Counted from the stretch's first letter, positions 1-8,564 are shown. The stretch is DNA of 55,563 bases from an uncultured Muribaculaceae bacterium (GCA_947381945.1 CANCXM010000020.1:1-55563), one strand, 5' to 3'. The notes: generated by a model not told the origin, from the letters alone. A program made the numbers and translations.

Positions 1-120
1 ACCTTTTCCATGTTTGGCCGGCGTCCGAATTCACCGGCAAACATAGCGTCTTTTGTCGTTATGTACCTTTCTGACATTTACTAATTTAATGCACTGTAAT
101 TACGGTCTGAGTCGCAATTA

Positions 121-281
121 CCATACTCCCGAATGGCAGCTAACAAGCTGCGCAGCAGCGATATGCTCATAACCCCGCATCGAGCGATGACGCAATGAAG
201 CCCGAAGGGCGAAATTGCGTCGCGCGAAGGTGTGGGGTTATGGTATATCGGCAAGCCACGGGCATCGAAGATGTCCGACAA
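121..281 (-). repeat. Dispersed structured repeat, copy 1
   Basis: Read on the minus strand this begins TCGGACATCTTCGATGCCCG and ends GCCATTCGGGAGTATGG. A second copy lies at 52020-52181. It folds into a long stem: ATAACCCC pairs with GGGGTTAT, then GACGCAAT with ATTGCGTC, and the apical hairpin is GCCC-TTC-GGGC. A second hairpin, GCTGC-TGC-GCAGC, follows. The second copy keeps the same folds with different bases, which points to selection on structure. Identity (REP-like DNA or RNA) is unknown. Confidence 0.75.
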
Positions 282-582
282 TATTTCATGTCCGCCAATA
301 TTTCAAGGGGGTATAAAAAAAATTGTCCGCTGCCCCTTTCAATCAAGGAGCAACAGGACCAAAGCCAAAAAGGCGTCAAATAGTTATAAAACTATTCCTT
401 TCCAATAATGTAGAGATTATATCATACTTACACTACACCATCGTTTTGTCCGGAAAAACGTCATCCCGACGGATTTTCTGAACAAAGTTGCCTTTTTTCC
501 TTAGTCCTAAAATTGTGAATTTAATGCGTAAAATTTTTATCAGTCCAAGGATTGCAACTATTGTGGTGCTTCTTTTCACTTG

Positions 583-590
583 CAAAGTTA
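583..590 (-). promoter_or_regulatory. Candidate promoter -7 box TAACTTTG
   Basis: The minus strand reads TAACTTTG, matching the Bacteroidetes TAnnTTTG -7 element. It would drive transcription leftward through the structured repeat at 121-281. No coding sequence is visible downstream inside the window. Confidence 0.45.
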
Positions 591-788
591 CAAACTTTTG
601 TTCATCATTTGAAAATAAATTAATCTTATTAACTATTTTTAACCCACATCTATAAACTTTTTCACACTATCCTGATTTTTTCATTCAATCCAGCCCATAA
701 CCGTCTCCTCCAACCATCTCCAACCATCATATCATCAACAAATCTAAAAAAGTCTATTCACCCGGCAAATTCTTTCACAATTAATTCG

Positions 789-796
789 TATTTTTG
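789..796 (+). promoter_or_regulatory. Promoter -7 box TATTTTTG
   Basis: TATTTTTG matches TAnnTTTG and lies 31 bases before the ATG at 827, giving a leader of about 24 nt. The box's end starts a small inverted repeat (TTGTCA at 794-799 against TGACAA just downstream) which could be an operator over the start site; that is inference. Confidence 0.65.
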
Positions 797-826
797 TCAA
801 TTATATAATATGACAATTATAGTAAA

Positions 827-1984
827 ATGAAAAACATCATACTTTTCGATCCGGAAGGGGCGCGCAGCCGTCTGCTTCCCTTGACTCTGACACGTCCGGT
901 GGCACTCCTGCGCCATGGCATAACCACCATCTCTGAAAAGTGGCAGAAAGCCATCCCCGGGACCTACTCCTACTCAACCCAGGACTACCTGTCGATGAAA
1001 TATCCGATGATTGAAGCCTCCGACGGCGACAATCTCTTCATCGCCGGCAACCTCCACCCCGATGCCTCTCTCATCGAGGCCATCCTCGCCCTTCAGCCTG
1101 GCCAGGCTCTCACAAAAGAGGGTTGCGTCATTGCCCGCCGCGGCAACGGCAATCCGAAGGAGAACATCGAGTATGACGGCACTCCATTCGCACTCAATCA
1201 TATCTGGGACCTCTTCATGCTCAACGACGAGGCCGTCCGCCGCGACTTCGCAACCCTGACCGCCGGTCGCAAATCGCAGCCCCTCAGCGACACCTGCCGC
1301 CTCATAGGCGACCCCTCGCAACTTTTCATCGAGGAAGGCGCAACCGTCGAGGCTGCAACCCTCAATGTCAGCAAAGGCCCCATCTACGTCGGACGCGATG
1401 CCGAAATCATGGAAGGAGCCTGTCTGCGCGGTCCGGTTGCCATGTGCGAACACTCAGTTGTCAACATGGGCGGCAAAATCTATGGAGCAACCACTCTCGG
1501 TCCCTATTGCAAGGTCGGCGGCGAGCTGAACAATGTTGTCATGACCGGCTATTCCAACAAGGCCCACGACGGCTTCCTCGGAAATGCCGCAATCGGCGAA
1601 TGGTGTAACCTCGGTGCCGGATGCACGGCTTCGAACCTGAAGAACACCTACGCACCCGTCAAACTGTGGAGCATGGCCGACGGACGTTTCGTCAAGACCG
1701 ACCTCCAGTTCTGCGGCCTTATCATGGGCGACCACTCAAAGGCAGGAATCAATACCATGTTCAACACAGCAACCGTCATCGGTGTCGGCGTGAACTTCTA
1801 CGGCGCAGGCTTCCCCCGTACCTATCTCCCCTCTTTCACCGAAGGTTCACCCCTCGGAATGAAACCGGTCATCATGGAACGCTTCTTCGACACCGCATCG
1901 CGCATGATGGCGCGTCGCCACAAGGAGCTGACACCTATCGACAAAGAAATCTTCATCAGTATTCAGGAGCAGAACGCCGAGTAA
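827..1984 (+). CDS. GlmU-like sugar nucleotidyltransferase/acetyltransferase
   Basis: A 385-residue protein resembling the alternative GlmU family of Bacteroidetes, expected to make UDP-GlcNAc from glucosamine-1-phosphate in the cytoplasm for peptidoglycan and lipid A. The N-terminus (LFDPEGARSRLLPLTLTRPV) is the degenerate nucleotidyltransferase start of this family rather than the classical GxGTRM loop. From about residue 160 onward it has left-handed beta-helix hexapeptides, including the MGGKIYGATTLGPYCKVGGE stretch. It is first in an apparent operon with the aminotransferase 44 nt downstream and has its own TAnnTTTG promoter. Family membership is confident; catalysis of both steps is inferred from the family. 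Confidence 0.85.
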   Translation: MKNIILFDPEGARSRLLPLTLTRPVALLRHGITTISEKWQKAIPGTYSYSTQDYLSMKYPMIEASDGDNLFIAGNLHPDASLIEAILALQPGQALTKEGCVIARRGNGNPKENIEYDGTPFALNHIWDLFMLNDEAVRRDFATLTAGRKSQPLSDTCRLIGDPSQLFIEEGATVEAATLNVSKGPIYVGRDAEIMEGACLRGPVAMCEHSVVNMGGKIYGATTLGPYCKVGGELNNVVMTGYSNKAHDGFLGNAAIGEWCNLGAGCTASNLKNTYAPVKLWSMADGRFVKTDLQFCGLIMGDHSKAGINTMFNTATVIGVGVNFYGAGFPRTYLPSFTEGSPLGMKPVIMERFFDTASRMMARRHKELTPIDKEIFISIQEQNAE

Positions 1985-2028
1985 CCCTTCGGTAGACTTT
2001 TCCACAAACCACCTTATATTATTATACA

Positions 2029-3228
2029 ATGCCAAACGTATCGGAACGTGGCACCATCATGCCCGCCTCACCTATCCGCCGCCTCGCCCCGCTTGCGACC
2101 GACGCCAAGGCCCGCGGCATCAAGGTCTATCACCTAAACATCGGTCAGCCCGACGTCCCCACCCCTCCCGCCGGACTCGAAGTGCTCAAGCACATTGACC
2201 GCACCGTGCTGGAATACAGTCCCTCGGCCGGACTCCCGTCACTGCGCGAGAAGCTCCGCGAGTACTACCACCGCTTCAACATCGAAGTGGATGTCGACGA
2301 CATCATCGTCACCACCGGAGGTTCCGAAGCTGTCCTCTTCGCCTTCATGGCCTGCCTCGATCCGGGCGACGAAATCATCGTCCCCGAACCGGCCTACGCC
2401 AACTACATGGCCTTCGCCATATCGGCAGGAGCAAAAATCGTCACCGTCCCCTCCAACATTGACCAGGGATTCGCACTCCCGCCGGTCGAAAAGTTCGAGG
2501 AACTTATCACACCTCGCACAAAAGGCATCCTCATCTGTAACCCCAACAACCCGACAGGTTACCTCTACACGATGAAAGAGATGCTCCAGATACGCGACCT
2601 CGTGAAGAAATACGACCTCTTCCTTTTCTCCGACGAAGTTTACCGCGAGTTCTGCTACACGGGCGCACCCTACATTTCTGCCTTCCATCTCCCCGGCATC
2701 GAGGAGCAGGTTGTACTTATCGACTCTGTCTCGAAACGCTACAATGAATGTGGAATCCGCATCGGCGCCCTCATCACCAAGCACCCGCAGCTCAAGACAA
2801 ACGTCATGAAGTTCTGCCAGGCACGTCTGAGTCCTCCGCTGCTTGGACAGATTGTGGCCGAGGCGTCCATCGACACTCCGAGTGACTACATGCTCGCCAC
2901 CTACAACGAGTATGTCGAGCGCCGCAAATTCCTTATCGACGAGCTCAACAAGATTCCCGGTTGCTATACACCGATACCTATGGGAGCGTTCTACACCGTA
3001 GTGAAGCTCCCCGTCGACGATGCCGACAAATTCTGCCAGTGGTGTCTGCGCGACTTCAACCTCGACGGCGAAACTGTCTTCATGGCTCCTGCATCGGGTT
3101 TCTACACAACTCCCGGAATGGGTAAGGATGAAGTGCGTATGGCCTACGTCCTGAAGAAAGAGGATCTTGCCCGCGCTATGAAAGTCCTCGCTGCAGCCCT
3201 TAAGGAATACCCCGGACGCACCATCTGA
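2029..3228 (+). CDS. Class I/II PLP aminotransferase, aspartate type
   Basis: A 399-residue fold-type I aminotransferase. Visible marks are the substrate-loop YHLNIGQPDVPTP near residue 45, the CNPNNPTG cofactor motif near 170, the SDEVYREF segment and the PLP lysine in SVSKRYNECGIRIG (about K236). Such enzymes move amino groups between an amino acid and 2-oxoglutarate in the cytoplasm; the substrate is not readable from sequence, and aspartate or an aromatic amino acid is possible. The ATG at 2029 is preferred over the ATG at 2059 because the first ten residues are a normal part of the family. It sits in the glmU-like operon. Confidence 0.88.
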   Translation: MPNVSERGTIMPASPIRRLAPLATDAKARGIKVYHLNIGQPDVPTPPAGLEVLKHIDRTVLEYSPSAGLPSLREKLREYYHRFNIEVDVDDIIVTTGGSEAVLFAFMACLDPGDEIIVPEPAYANYMAFAISAGAKIVTVPSNIDQGFALPPVEKFEELITPRTKGILICNPNNPTGYLYTMKEMLQIRDLVKKYDLFLFSDEVYREFCYTGAPYISAFHLPGIEEQVVLIDSVSKRYNECGIRIGALITKHPQLKTNVMKFCQARLSPPLLGQIVAEASIDTPSDYMLATYNEYVERRKFLIDELNKIPGCYTPIPMGAFYTVVKLPVDDADKFCQWCLRDFNLDGETVFMAPASGFYTTPGMGKDEVRMAYVLKKEDLARAMKVLAAALKEYPGRTI

Positions 3229-3296
3229 CACCAGCAACGGCCCCCTGTCTCCTCCAACCATGTTCATTGATTAATAAACTCTCCAATAAACCGATC

Positions 3297-3650
3297 ATGA
3301 TCCGCTCCCTACGCCCATTTATCACCGCAACAGCTATTGCAGCAAGCGTCCTTATCTCCGGGTGCTCCACACTGTATCCCTCGACTTCCGGATTCGGAGA
3401 TGTGCAACCCGGTGTGACAAAAGCCGATGTCATACGCAAGCATGGCAATCCGCTTCTTGAAAATGTGACTACCCGCGACGGAAAGGAATACACCGTCCTG
3501 ACCTACCTCGAATCAGTCCTTATTTCAGGCGAATGGCGCCACATAAATGTAGAGTTGTACTTCCTCGACTCCCGTCTCACCGACAAAGTCGAACGGCTCG
3601 AACCGCCGAAACCGCCCGCTCCGCCGGCCCCTGCGGCTCCGGCAAGGTGA
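3297..3650 (+). CDS. Small SmpA/OmlA-like lipoprotein
   Basis: A 117-residue lipoprotein. The start at 3297 gives a clean SPII signal ending LISGC with the lipid-bearing cysteine at residue 23; the frame extends upstream only to a TTG at 3267, which would spoil the signal peptide. The mature part has GDVQPGVTKADVIRKHGNP, the helix-turn typical of SmpA/BamE-like small lipoproteins, and ends in a proline/alanine-rich tail (PPKPPAPPAPAAPAR). It lies 68 nt after the aminotransferase and probably shares its transcript. A role in outer-membrane assembly is only suggested by the fold. Confidence 0.7.
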   Translation: MIRSLRPFITATAIAASVLISGCSTLYPSTSGFGDVQPGVTKADVIRKHGNPLLENVTTRDGKEYTVLTYLESVLISGEWRHINVELYFLDSRLTDKVERLEPPKPPAPPAPAAPAR

Positions 3651-3690
3651 TAAGTGGATGATACACAAAATAAATTTATTAAAAGAGCTT

Positions 3691-3743
3691 AATACTGATT
3701 GAATTTTCTTCCGTCCGGAATGAAAACTTCAATCAGTATTTTG
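3691..3743 (+). terminator. Long hairpin terminator abutting a promoter
   Basis: AATACTGATTGAA (3691-3703) and TTCAATCAGTATT (3728-3740) are perfect complements, and the intervening bases continue the stem (TTTTC/GAAAA, TTCCG/CGGAA) to a near-perfect hairpin of about 23 bp followed by TT. It ends the preceding operon immediately before the -7 box of the next gene. Confidence 0.8.
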
Positions 3744-3751
3744 TATATTTG
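3744..3751 (+). promoter_or_regulatory. Promoter -7 box TATATTTG
   Basis: TATATTTG fits TAnnTTTG and lies 54 nt before the ATG of the ROK kinase. It starts three bases after the terminator hairpin, so the hairpin occupies the -33 region. Confidence 0.65.
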
Positions 3752-3804
3752 CAAAATACAATTGAATACAAAACCTTAAAAACAATCTCAAAAGTTTCTT
3801 TCCA

Positions 3805-4824
3805 ATGAGCAAACCTTATGTTTTAGGTATCGACATAGGCGGTACTAACACCGTTTTCGGCATCGTTGACGCGCGTGGCGTTGTCCTCGCAAGTTCATCA
3901 ATCAAGACATTGAAACATACCGATTTCGATGCATATCTCGACGAACTCCACACTGAGGTGAACCGTCTGCTCGAAGCCAACGACGCAGTAGACAAAATTC
4001 TTGGTATCGGCATCGGCGCGCCCAACGCCAACTATTATACCGGAACCATCGAAGGCAAAGTGAACCTTCCCTGGCCCTCACCCCTGCCCCTCGCACAGCT
4101 CGTAAGTGAAAAATTCGGTATCCCCGTAGCCATCACAAACGACGCAAACGCAGCAGCAATCGGTGAGATGACCTACGGAGCCGCACGCGGTCTCCGCGAC
4201 TTTATCATGATTACACTCGGAACCGGCGTAGGCAGCGGTATCGTCATCAACGGTCAGCTCGTCTATGGTCACGACGGTTTCGCCGGAGAGCTCGGTCACT
4301 CGATTGTCCGCCGCAACAACGGCCGTCTCTGCGGCTGCGGTCGCACCGGCTGTCTCGAAGCCTACTGTTCGGCCACAGGCGTAGCCCGCACCGCACGCGA
4401 ATTCCTCGAAATCCGTGAGGAACCCTCGCTCCTGCGCGAAATCCCTATCGACGCCATCACATCTAAAGATGTCTATGATGCAGCCGTGAAGGGCGATAAG
4501 CTTGCCAACGAAATCTTCGAATATACCGGCAACATTCTCGGCGAGGCATTCGCTGACTTCACAGTGTTCTCCTCGCCGGAAGCAATCATCCTCTTCGGTG
4601 GTCTTGCCAAATCAGGTGAACTGCTCATGCGTCCGCTCCGTGAATCAATGGAGAAACACATGCTCCATATCTTCAAGGGCAAAGTGAAAGTCATCCCCTC
4701 AGAGCTCAAGGAGGCCGACGCAGCCGTCCTCGGAGCCAGCGCGCTCGGATGGGAAGCCGGCAAGGCAAACGCTGCCGCCCCCAATCCCGTCGCAGTCCCC
4801 GCCTCCCAGCAGATAACAGAATAA
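3805..4824 (+). CDS. ROK family sugar kinase (probable glucokinase)
   Basis: A 339-residue ROK kinase, expected to phosphorylate glucose or a related hexose with ATP in the cytoplasm. The N-terminal phosphate loop is LGIDIGGTNTVFGIVD. The sugar/zinc motif is the stretch ending in CGCGRTGCLEAYC around residues 165-185, with the GELGH histidine and three zinc cysteines in place. A second ATP-site glycine segment is ILFGGLAKSGE. It is monocistronic: its own -7 box lies upstream and a strong hairpin downstream. The sugar cannot be fixed from sequence; glucose is the most common assignment for this lineage. Confidence 0.85.
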   Translation: MSKPYVLGIDIGGTNTVFGIVDARGVVLASSSIKTLKHTDFDAYLDELHTEVNRLLEANDAVDKILGIGIGAPNANYYTGTIEGKVNLPWPSPLPLAQLVSEKFGIPVAITNDANAAAIGEMTYGAARGLRDFIMITLGTGVGSGIVINGQLVYGHDGFAGELGHSIVRRNNGRLCGCGRTGCLEAYCSATGVARTAREFLEIREEPSLLREIPIDAITSKDVYDAAVKGDKLANEIFEYTGNILGEAFADFTVFSSPEAIILFGGLAKSGELLMRPLRESMEKHMLHIFKGKVKVIPSELKEADAAVLGASALGWEAGKANAAAPNPVAVPASQQITE

Positions 4825-4851
4825 ATCCCCTGTCGGGAAAATTGAATATCT

Positions 4852-4894
4852 AAAGCGCGTGTGAGATTTTTGGAAATGCTCACACGCGCTTTTC
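4852..4894 (+). terminator. Intrinsic terminator after ROK kinase
   Basis: AAAGCGCGTGTGAG (4852-4865) pairs perfectly with CTCACACGCGCTTT (4879-4892), followed by TT. A GC-rich 14-bp stem with a 13-nt loop, 28 bases after the kinase stop codon. Confidence 0.85.
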
Positions 4895-4924
4895 CATGCT
4901 TGTAAATATTCCATAGATTTTTAT

Positions 4925-4932
4925 TATCTTTG
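4925..4932 (+). promoter_or_regulatory. Promoter -7 box TATCTTTG
   Basis: TATCTTTG fits TAnnTTTG, 33 nt before the ATG of the ATPase at 4965. Together with the terminator just upstream it makes the ATPase/nuclease couplet an independent transcription unit. Confidence 0.65.
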
Positions 4933-4964
4933 CAAGAAGTCACACGATCTCCATCACAACAATC

Positions 4965-6179
4965 ATGAGGAATAAAATCACTTTATCCGTCAAGCATTTC
5001 GGCCCTATCACTAACGCGGAGGTAACATTCAACCGCATAACTACATTCGTAGGACCGCAAGGCTCAGGCAAGAGTACCTTGGCCAAACTGTATTCAATGT
5101 TCCTGTGGATTGAAAAGCGTCTTGAAAGAGGGCTTGTCACGGAAAAAAGGGTGATGCAATCCATGCGTTTCCAGAAAGTATATTGCGGCTACCACCGTCT
5201 GTCGTCATACTTCTACAACGACACGGAAATAATCTTCTCAGGATATGCCTATACTTTTACCTATCGGGACAAGAACCTTGAAATATTGAAAAATGACAAC
5301 AAGGAAGAATCAAAAGTTGTCAAGGTGATGTATGTTCCGGCCGAACGCAATTTCCTCAGTTCGATCGGCAACCTGTCGGATTTCAAAAATATTCCGTTAG
5401 CCCTTCAGACGTTCAAGGATGAATATGATTCAGCTATTCAAAAATATGCATCAGGATTCCATCTCCCGCTGAACAATGTCAGGTTTGAATATGACCGTCT
5501 GAATAAAATTCCGTGGCTTGTCGGAGATGGATACAAGGTACGCCTATCGGACGCATCGAGCGGTTTTCAGGCTGCACTCCCAATGCTGTTGGTCTCGCAA
5601 TATCTGACCGAATCCGTGGCCTCGCGCAACGATGGTTCGGAATCACGCCTAAGCATCGCCGAACAGGAACGCCTGAACCAACGGGTAAAATCAGTGATTG
5701 AAAACACCAATATCTCCCCCGAGGTCCGGAATGCCGCACTGGCAGTCATCTCCTCCCAGTTCAACTACTCCGGATTTGTCAATGTTGTCGAAGAGCCTGA
5801 GGAGAACCTCTATCCTGAATCGCAGAAGGAAGTGCTCTACATGCTCCTGCGCCTTGCTAACATTGATGATGACAATCGTCTTGTCCTCACCACCCACAGT
5901 CCATATATCATCAACTATCTGACATTGGCCATCAAAGCCGGGAAACTAAAGGACACCGCCAACGGAAATGAGGGGATTCTGGGCTCAATCAACAGCATTG
6001 TCAATATCGGAAGCTGCATTTCGGCAGAAGATGTCAATATCTATGAGATGGCTGACGGCAGTGCCAGACTGCTGGAGATGCCCGGTGGCTTGCCTACGGA
6101 CAATAACTTCCTTAACCGGGCATTATACGATGTAAACACCATGTTCGACTCACTTCTTGACATCGAGGAGGGTATGTAA
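4965..6179 (+). CDS. ABC/OLD-like AAA ATPase, gene A of couplet 1
   Basis: A 404-residue P-loop ATPase of the SMC/ABC-like class. Walker A is GPQGSGKST at residues 30-38, a signature-like LSDASSGFQAALPMLL follows near 190, Walker B is VVEEPEENLYPES near 275 and the switch histidine is in TTHSPYIINYL near 307. It lacks a C-terminal TOPRIM nuclease, unlike OLD or GajA. Its stop codon overlaps the start of the next gene by one base (TAATG), so the two are translationally coupled. This arrangement, an ATPase sensor with a small effector, is common in two-gene phage-defence modules; the role here is inference, and a specific known system is not recognised. Confidence 0.8.
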   Translation: MRNKITLSVKHFGPITNAEVTFNRITTFVGPQGSGKSTLAKLYSMFLWIEKRLERGLVTEKRVMQSMRFQKVYCGYHRLSSYFYNDTEIIFSGYAYTFTYRDKNLEILKNDNKEESKVVKVMYVPAERNFLSSIGNLSDFKNIPLALQTFKDEYDSAIQKYASGFHLPLNNVRFEYDRLNKIPWLVGDGYKVRLSDASSGFQAALPMLLVSQYLTESVASRNDGSESRLSIAEQERLNQRVKSVIENTNISPEVRNAALAVISSQFNYSGFVNVVEEPEENLYPESQKEVLYMLLRLANIDDDNRLVLTTHSPYIINYLTLAIKAGKLKDTANGNEGILGSINSIVNIGSCISAEDVNIYEMADGSARLLEMPGGLPTDNNFLNRALYDVNTMFDSLLDIEEGM

Positions 6180-6676
6180 TGGATATTGATTTCTTCATCA
6201 AACAATGCCAGACCGAAAACATCACCGCTGAACGGTTTGGAATCTGCGATCCCGGCAACGGTGAAAAGGCCTTCGTTGACTATGAAAATGAGGAGTTTTG
6301 GACAGCTATTGTTGAAAACAGGTCAGGCAATAGTCTCAACTTCACCGCAATTGACAACTGTGTGGAAATCAGACGCCCAGATGGGAATATGGACAACAGA
6401 TGCGACGCAATGCTTACCGGTGGAGGCCACATCATATTCATCGAACTCAAGGACCAGGGGAAAGATTGGATACAACATGCGGTTGAAGAGCAGCTACAGA
6501 CCACCATTAACCATTTCAAAGCCAACCATAATATTGATAGTTACAGGAAACGGTCGGCTTACGCCTGCAACAGACGGCATCCGCAATTTCAGTATGCACG
6601 GATGGAACTGATGAATGAATTCCGGTCAAGGAACAATGTCAGACTGAACATCGTCAACACCATTGTCATAAAGTAA
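6179..6676 (+). CDS. PD-(D/E)XK-like protein, gene B of couplet 1
   Basis: A 165-residue protein that I do not recognise as a named family. The middle reads like a PD-(D/E)XK nuclease core: an acidic residue in NRCDAML (D76), then a hydrophobic strand HIIFIELK with E89 and K91 spaced as ExK, then a helix with EQLQTT (Q105, Q107). Such folds cut DNA or RNA with Mg2+. The start ATG shares its first base with the ATPase stop codon, which argues for a fixed-ratio complex. It ends just before a bidirectional terminator. Nuclease activity is inferred from three residues in a plausible fold, not from overall similarity. Confidence 0.6.
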   Translation: MDIDFFIKQCQTENITAERFGICDPGNGEKAFVDYENEEFWTAIVENRSGNSLNFTAIDNCVEIRRPDGNMDNRCDAMLTGGGHIIFIELKDQGKDWIQHAVEEQLQTTINHFKANHNIDSYRKRSAYACNRRHPQFQYARMELMNEFRSRNNVRLNIVNTIVIK

Positions 6677-6689
6677 ATACTACCAAGCA

Positions 6690-6741
6690 AAACGGACTGT
6701 CCGCTAAAATTCAGTTCGAATTTTTGGCGGACAGTCTGTTT
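6690..6741. terminator. Bidirectional terminator
   Basis: AAACGGACTGTCCGC (6690-6704) pairs with GCGGACAGTCTGTTT (6727-6741) with one mismatch, with A and T runs on both sides. It separates the converging couplet 1 and MBL hydrolase genes. Confidence 0.8.
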
Positions 6742-6763
6742 AAATTTTTATCTCTAAACCGCT

Positions 6764-7492
6764 TTAGCGGATTTCAACACTGAAGCCGGGTTTGTCGAGG
6801 CAGTAGCATTTGGTGGCGAGACCTGCCGGGACGTATGATGGGAAATCACATGCCTTCTGTGGCTCTCCCCAGAAGTGCATCGGGAAGAAATTGTCGACCT
6901 TGACTTTTTCAAGGAAGATTTCAGCTCCCTTGGCAAAATCAGCACCCATGCGGGCATCCACCGGGAACATAGCAACCTTGATTTCCGGAATAGCTTCGGC
7001 AATGCGGTTCACGATTGTCTTGAACTTTGCCTCTGCCTCCTCAATCTCACGTTTGGTCGATTCCTCGCTCCAATGCCAGTCATTGAGGTCACCGGCATGG
7101 AAAATGACTTCACCGTCAGGAAGTGTGATGGCATAACTTACACCGGCATCGGTCGAACCGAATGCCCTGACCTCCTTTGTTCCGGGAATCTGATCAATCA
7201 CATCGCCTGCCGACATCCATGCGACAGAGATGCCCTTCTCCGGGACAATTTTTGAGAAAATATCGTTGGAGAGGACGTATGTGCGCTTGCGTTCCTGTGC
7301 GAGTTCGAATATTGATGTATTGAAATGGTCGGGATGATGGTGGGATACAAAGAAGACGACATCCTTCGAGGGATTGTCCTTCAACACTTTTTCAAGTTTG
7401 CGGTTTGGATCCTTGTAGTAGTCAAACACCATGACGGCCTGCGGGGTTGTGACTGCAAACCCGCTGTGGTCAAGATATGTTACGGTAATCAT
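6764..7492 (-). CDS. MBL-fold metal-dependent hydrolase
   Basis: A 242-residue metallo-beta-lactamase-fold hydrolase of the UlaG-like group. The metal motif is SHHHPDHF near residue 50, with the further ligands expected in FHAGDLNDWHW and near the C-terminal FFPMHFWG. Length is normal for single-domain members. These enzymes hydrolyse phosphodiester or lactone bonds; the substrate cannot be read here. It is transcribed towards couplet 1 and ends before a bidirectional hairpin, with a small CCGC-TTTA-GCGG stem at the stop codon. The upstream gap contains no clear -7 box, so it may be co-transcribed with the lipoprotein gene upstream. Confidence 0.8.
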   Translation of the reverse strand: MITVTYLDHSGFAVTTPQAVMVFDYYKDPNRKLEKVLKDNPSKDVVFFVSHHHPDHFNTSIFELAQERKRTYVLSNDIFSKIVPEKGISVAWMSAGDVIDQIPGTKEVRAFGSTDAGVSYAITLPDGEVIFHAGDLNDWHWSEESTKREIEEAEAKFKTIVNRIAEAIPEIKVAMFPVDARMGADFAKGAEIFLEKVKVDNFFPMHFWGEPQKACDFPSYVPAGLATKCYCLDKPGFSVEIR

Positions 7493-7581
7493 AGCTCTGT
7501 ATGTTTATTAATATATGTTTTACGAATCGGTTTGTCATTGATTACTCAACATATATTTAACACAGAGCCGGGCGACACTGT

Positions 7582-8517
7582 TCAATGGCGATACATCTTC
7601 AATATGCCGTCCTCAAAAACGAGATAGATACCGTTTTCATACATCCATACCTCGCGTATGAAGGCATTGTCGGCACCACGGTCTACTTCACGCGGAACAC
7701 CGAGCGCAAGACGGCACTCTTCACGAGTCATTTCCAACGCCACCTTTCCGTTGACAATCTTTTCCCACATATTGTCGGTTATCGAGGGGTATTTCAGACG
7801 AGGGTCGGTAAAGGAGAATAGCGCAGGAAACGAACGCGGTGTGTAGCCACGAGGACCCGGATGGAGAAAAACTCTTGCGGAAGTCCCTTTCTCATCCTTA
7901 AACGAGACTTTTATCGGATAGATGTCGTTGCCCGGAGTCACAGAATCAACTGTCACCGGCACAAACTGACGGCCATTGACCGAATTGTCCGTGTCGTCGC
8001 GCCATGTACGGGTAAGGATATAATAACGCTGTCCGTCCATAAGCTCACGAGCCTCATCCACAAGACTTTCCTGGATTGTAAACGGTATAGAGAGTTCCGG
8101 CTGCTGCATAACCTTTGCGATTGGACGGTTGATGCGATAGACAAACACTCGTCCGTTGTCAGGTTCTGTCCGAAAACTTATATCGGTCACCGACGTGCCG
8201 ACAATCGAAGGAGCCTCCTTAGCTTCGGTAAACACAAGCGTCTTTCCTGCAAGTGAATCGTAGGGCGAGGCTGTCGCACCGAATATCAGACGAATCTTAT
8301 CGTCCGTTACCCTGAAACGTTTACCCGGCCTCCACTCCGCGAGACCCTCGTCGCTGACATTGGCCAGAAAGGTGTCCTCGGGAGTGGTGATTATGTTTTC
8401 ACGTCTCACATCCCGTTCGCTCACGCGCGGAGTATATTCCACGCCGGTGAAGCAGGCTGTGAGAAAGATGGTAAGAAGTATTGCGGGTAGGATTTTAAGC
8501 CGGGAATATGTGTTCAT
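7582..8517 (-). CDS. Lipoprotein, unknown function
   Basis: A 311-residue lipoprotein with an SPII signal ending LTAC (cysteine 22). The ATG at 8517 is preferred; the longer reading frame begins with TTG at 8529. The mature part is mostly predicted beta strand with no family I recognise. Its last 60 residues (MTREECRLALGVPREVD, then YENGIYLVFEDGILKMYRH) have the look of a SmpA/BamE-type module, in which a helix is followed by strands. It probably sits in the periplasm facing the outer membrane. It precedes the MBL hydrolase on the same strand with an 89-nt gap. Confidence 0.7.
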   Translation of the reverse strand: MNTYSRLKILPAILLTIFLTACFTGVEYTPRVSERDVRRENIITTPEDTFLANVSDEGLAEWRPGKRFRVTDDKIRLIFGATASPYDSLAGKTLVFTEAKEAPSIVGTSVTDISFRTEPDNGRVFVYRINRPIAKVMQQPELSIPFTIQESLVDEARELMDGQRYYILTRTWRDDTDNSVNGRQFVPVTVDSVTPGNDIYPIKVSFKDEKGTSARVFLHPGPRGYTPRSFPALFSFTDPRLKYPSITDNMWEKIVNGKVALEMTREECRLALGVPREVDRGADNAFIREVWMYENGIYLVFEDGILKMYRH

Positions 8518-8564
8518 TTCGCTTGTCAAGAAGGAGAGAAGTTAGAAATCAGAGTCGGTCAAAG

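Larger units (their letters stand above)
1..826. other. Gene-poor region with structured repeat
   Basis: No convincing protein gene is visible here. The short open frames overlap a hairpin-rich repeat (121-281) and do not look like protein. The rest is AT-rich. A minus-strand TAACTTTG box sits at 583-590 and the plus-strand promoter of the next gene at 789-796, so the stretch probably holds the 5' leader of a minus-strand transcript reading through the repeat and out of the window. Confidence 0.5.

Noticed and set aside
2239..3267. Long open frame on the minus strand of the aminotransferase
   Set aside because: It lies antisense to a clearly conserved gene, is rich in V, E and D from reverse-read codon bias, and has no domain.
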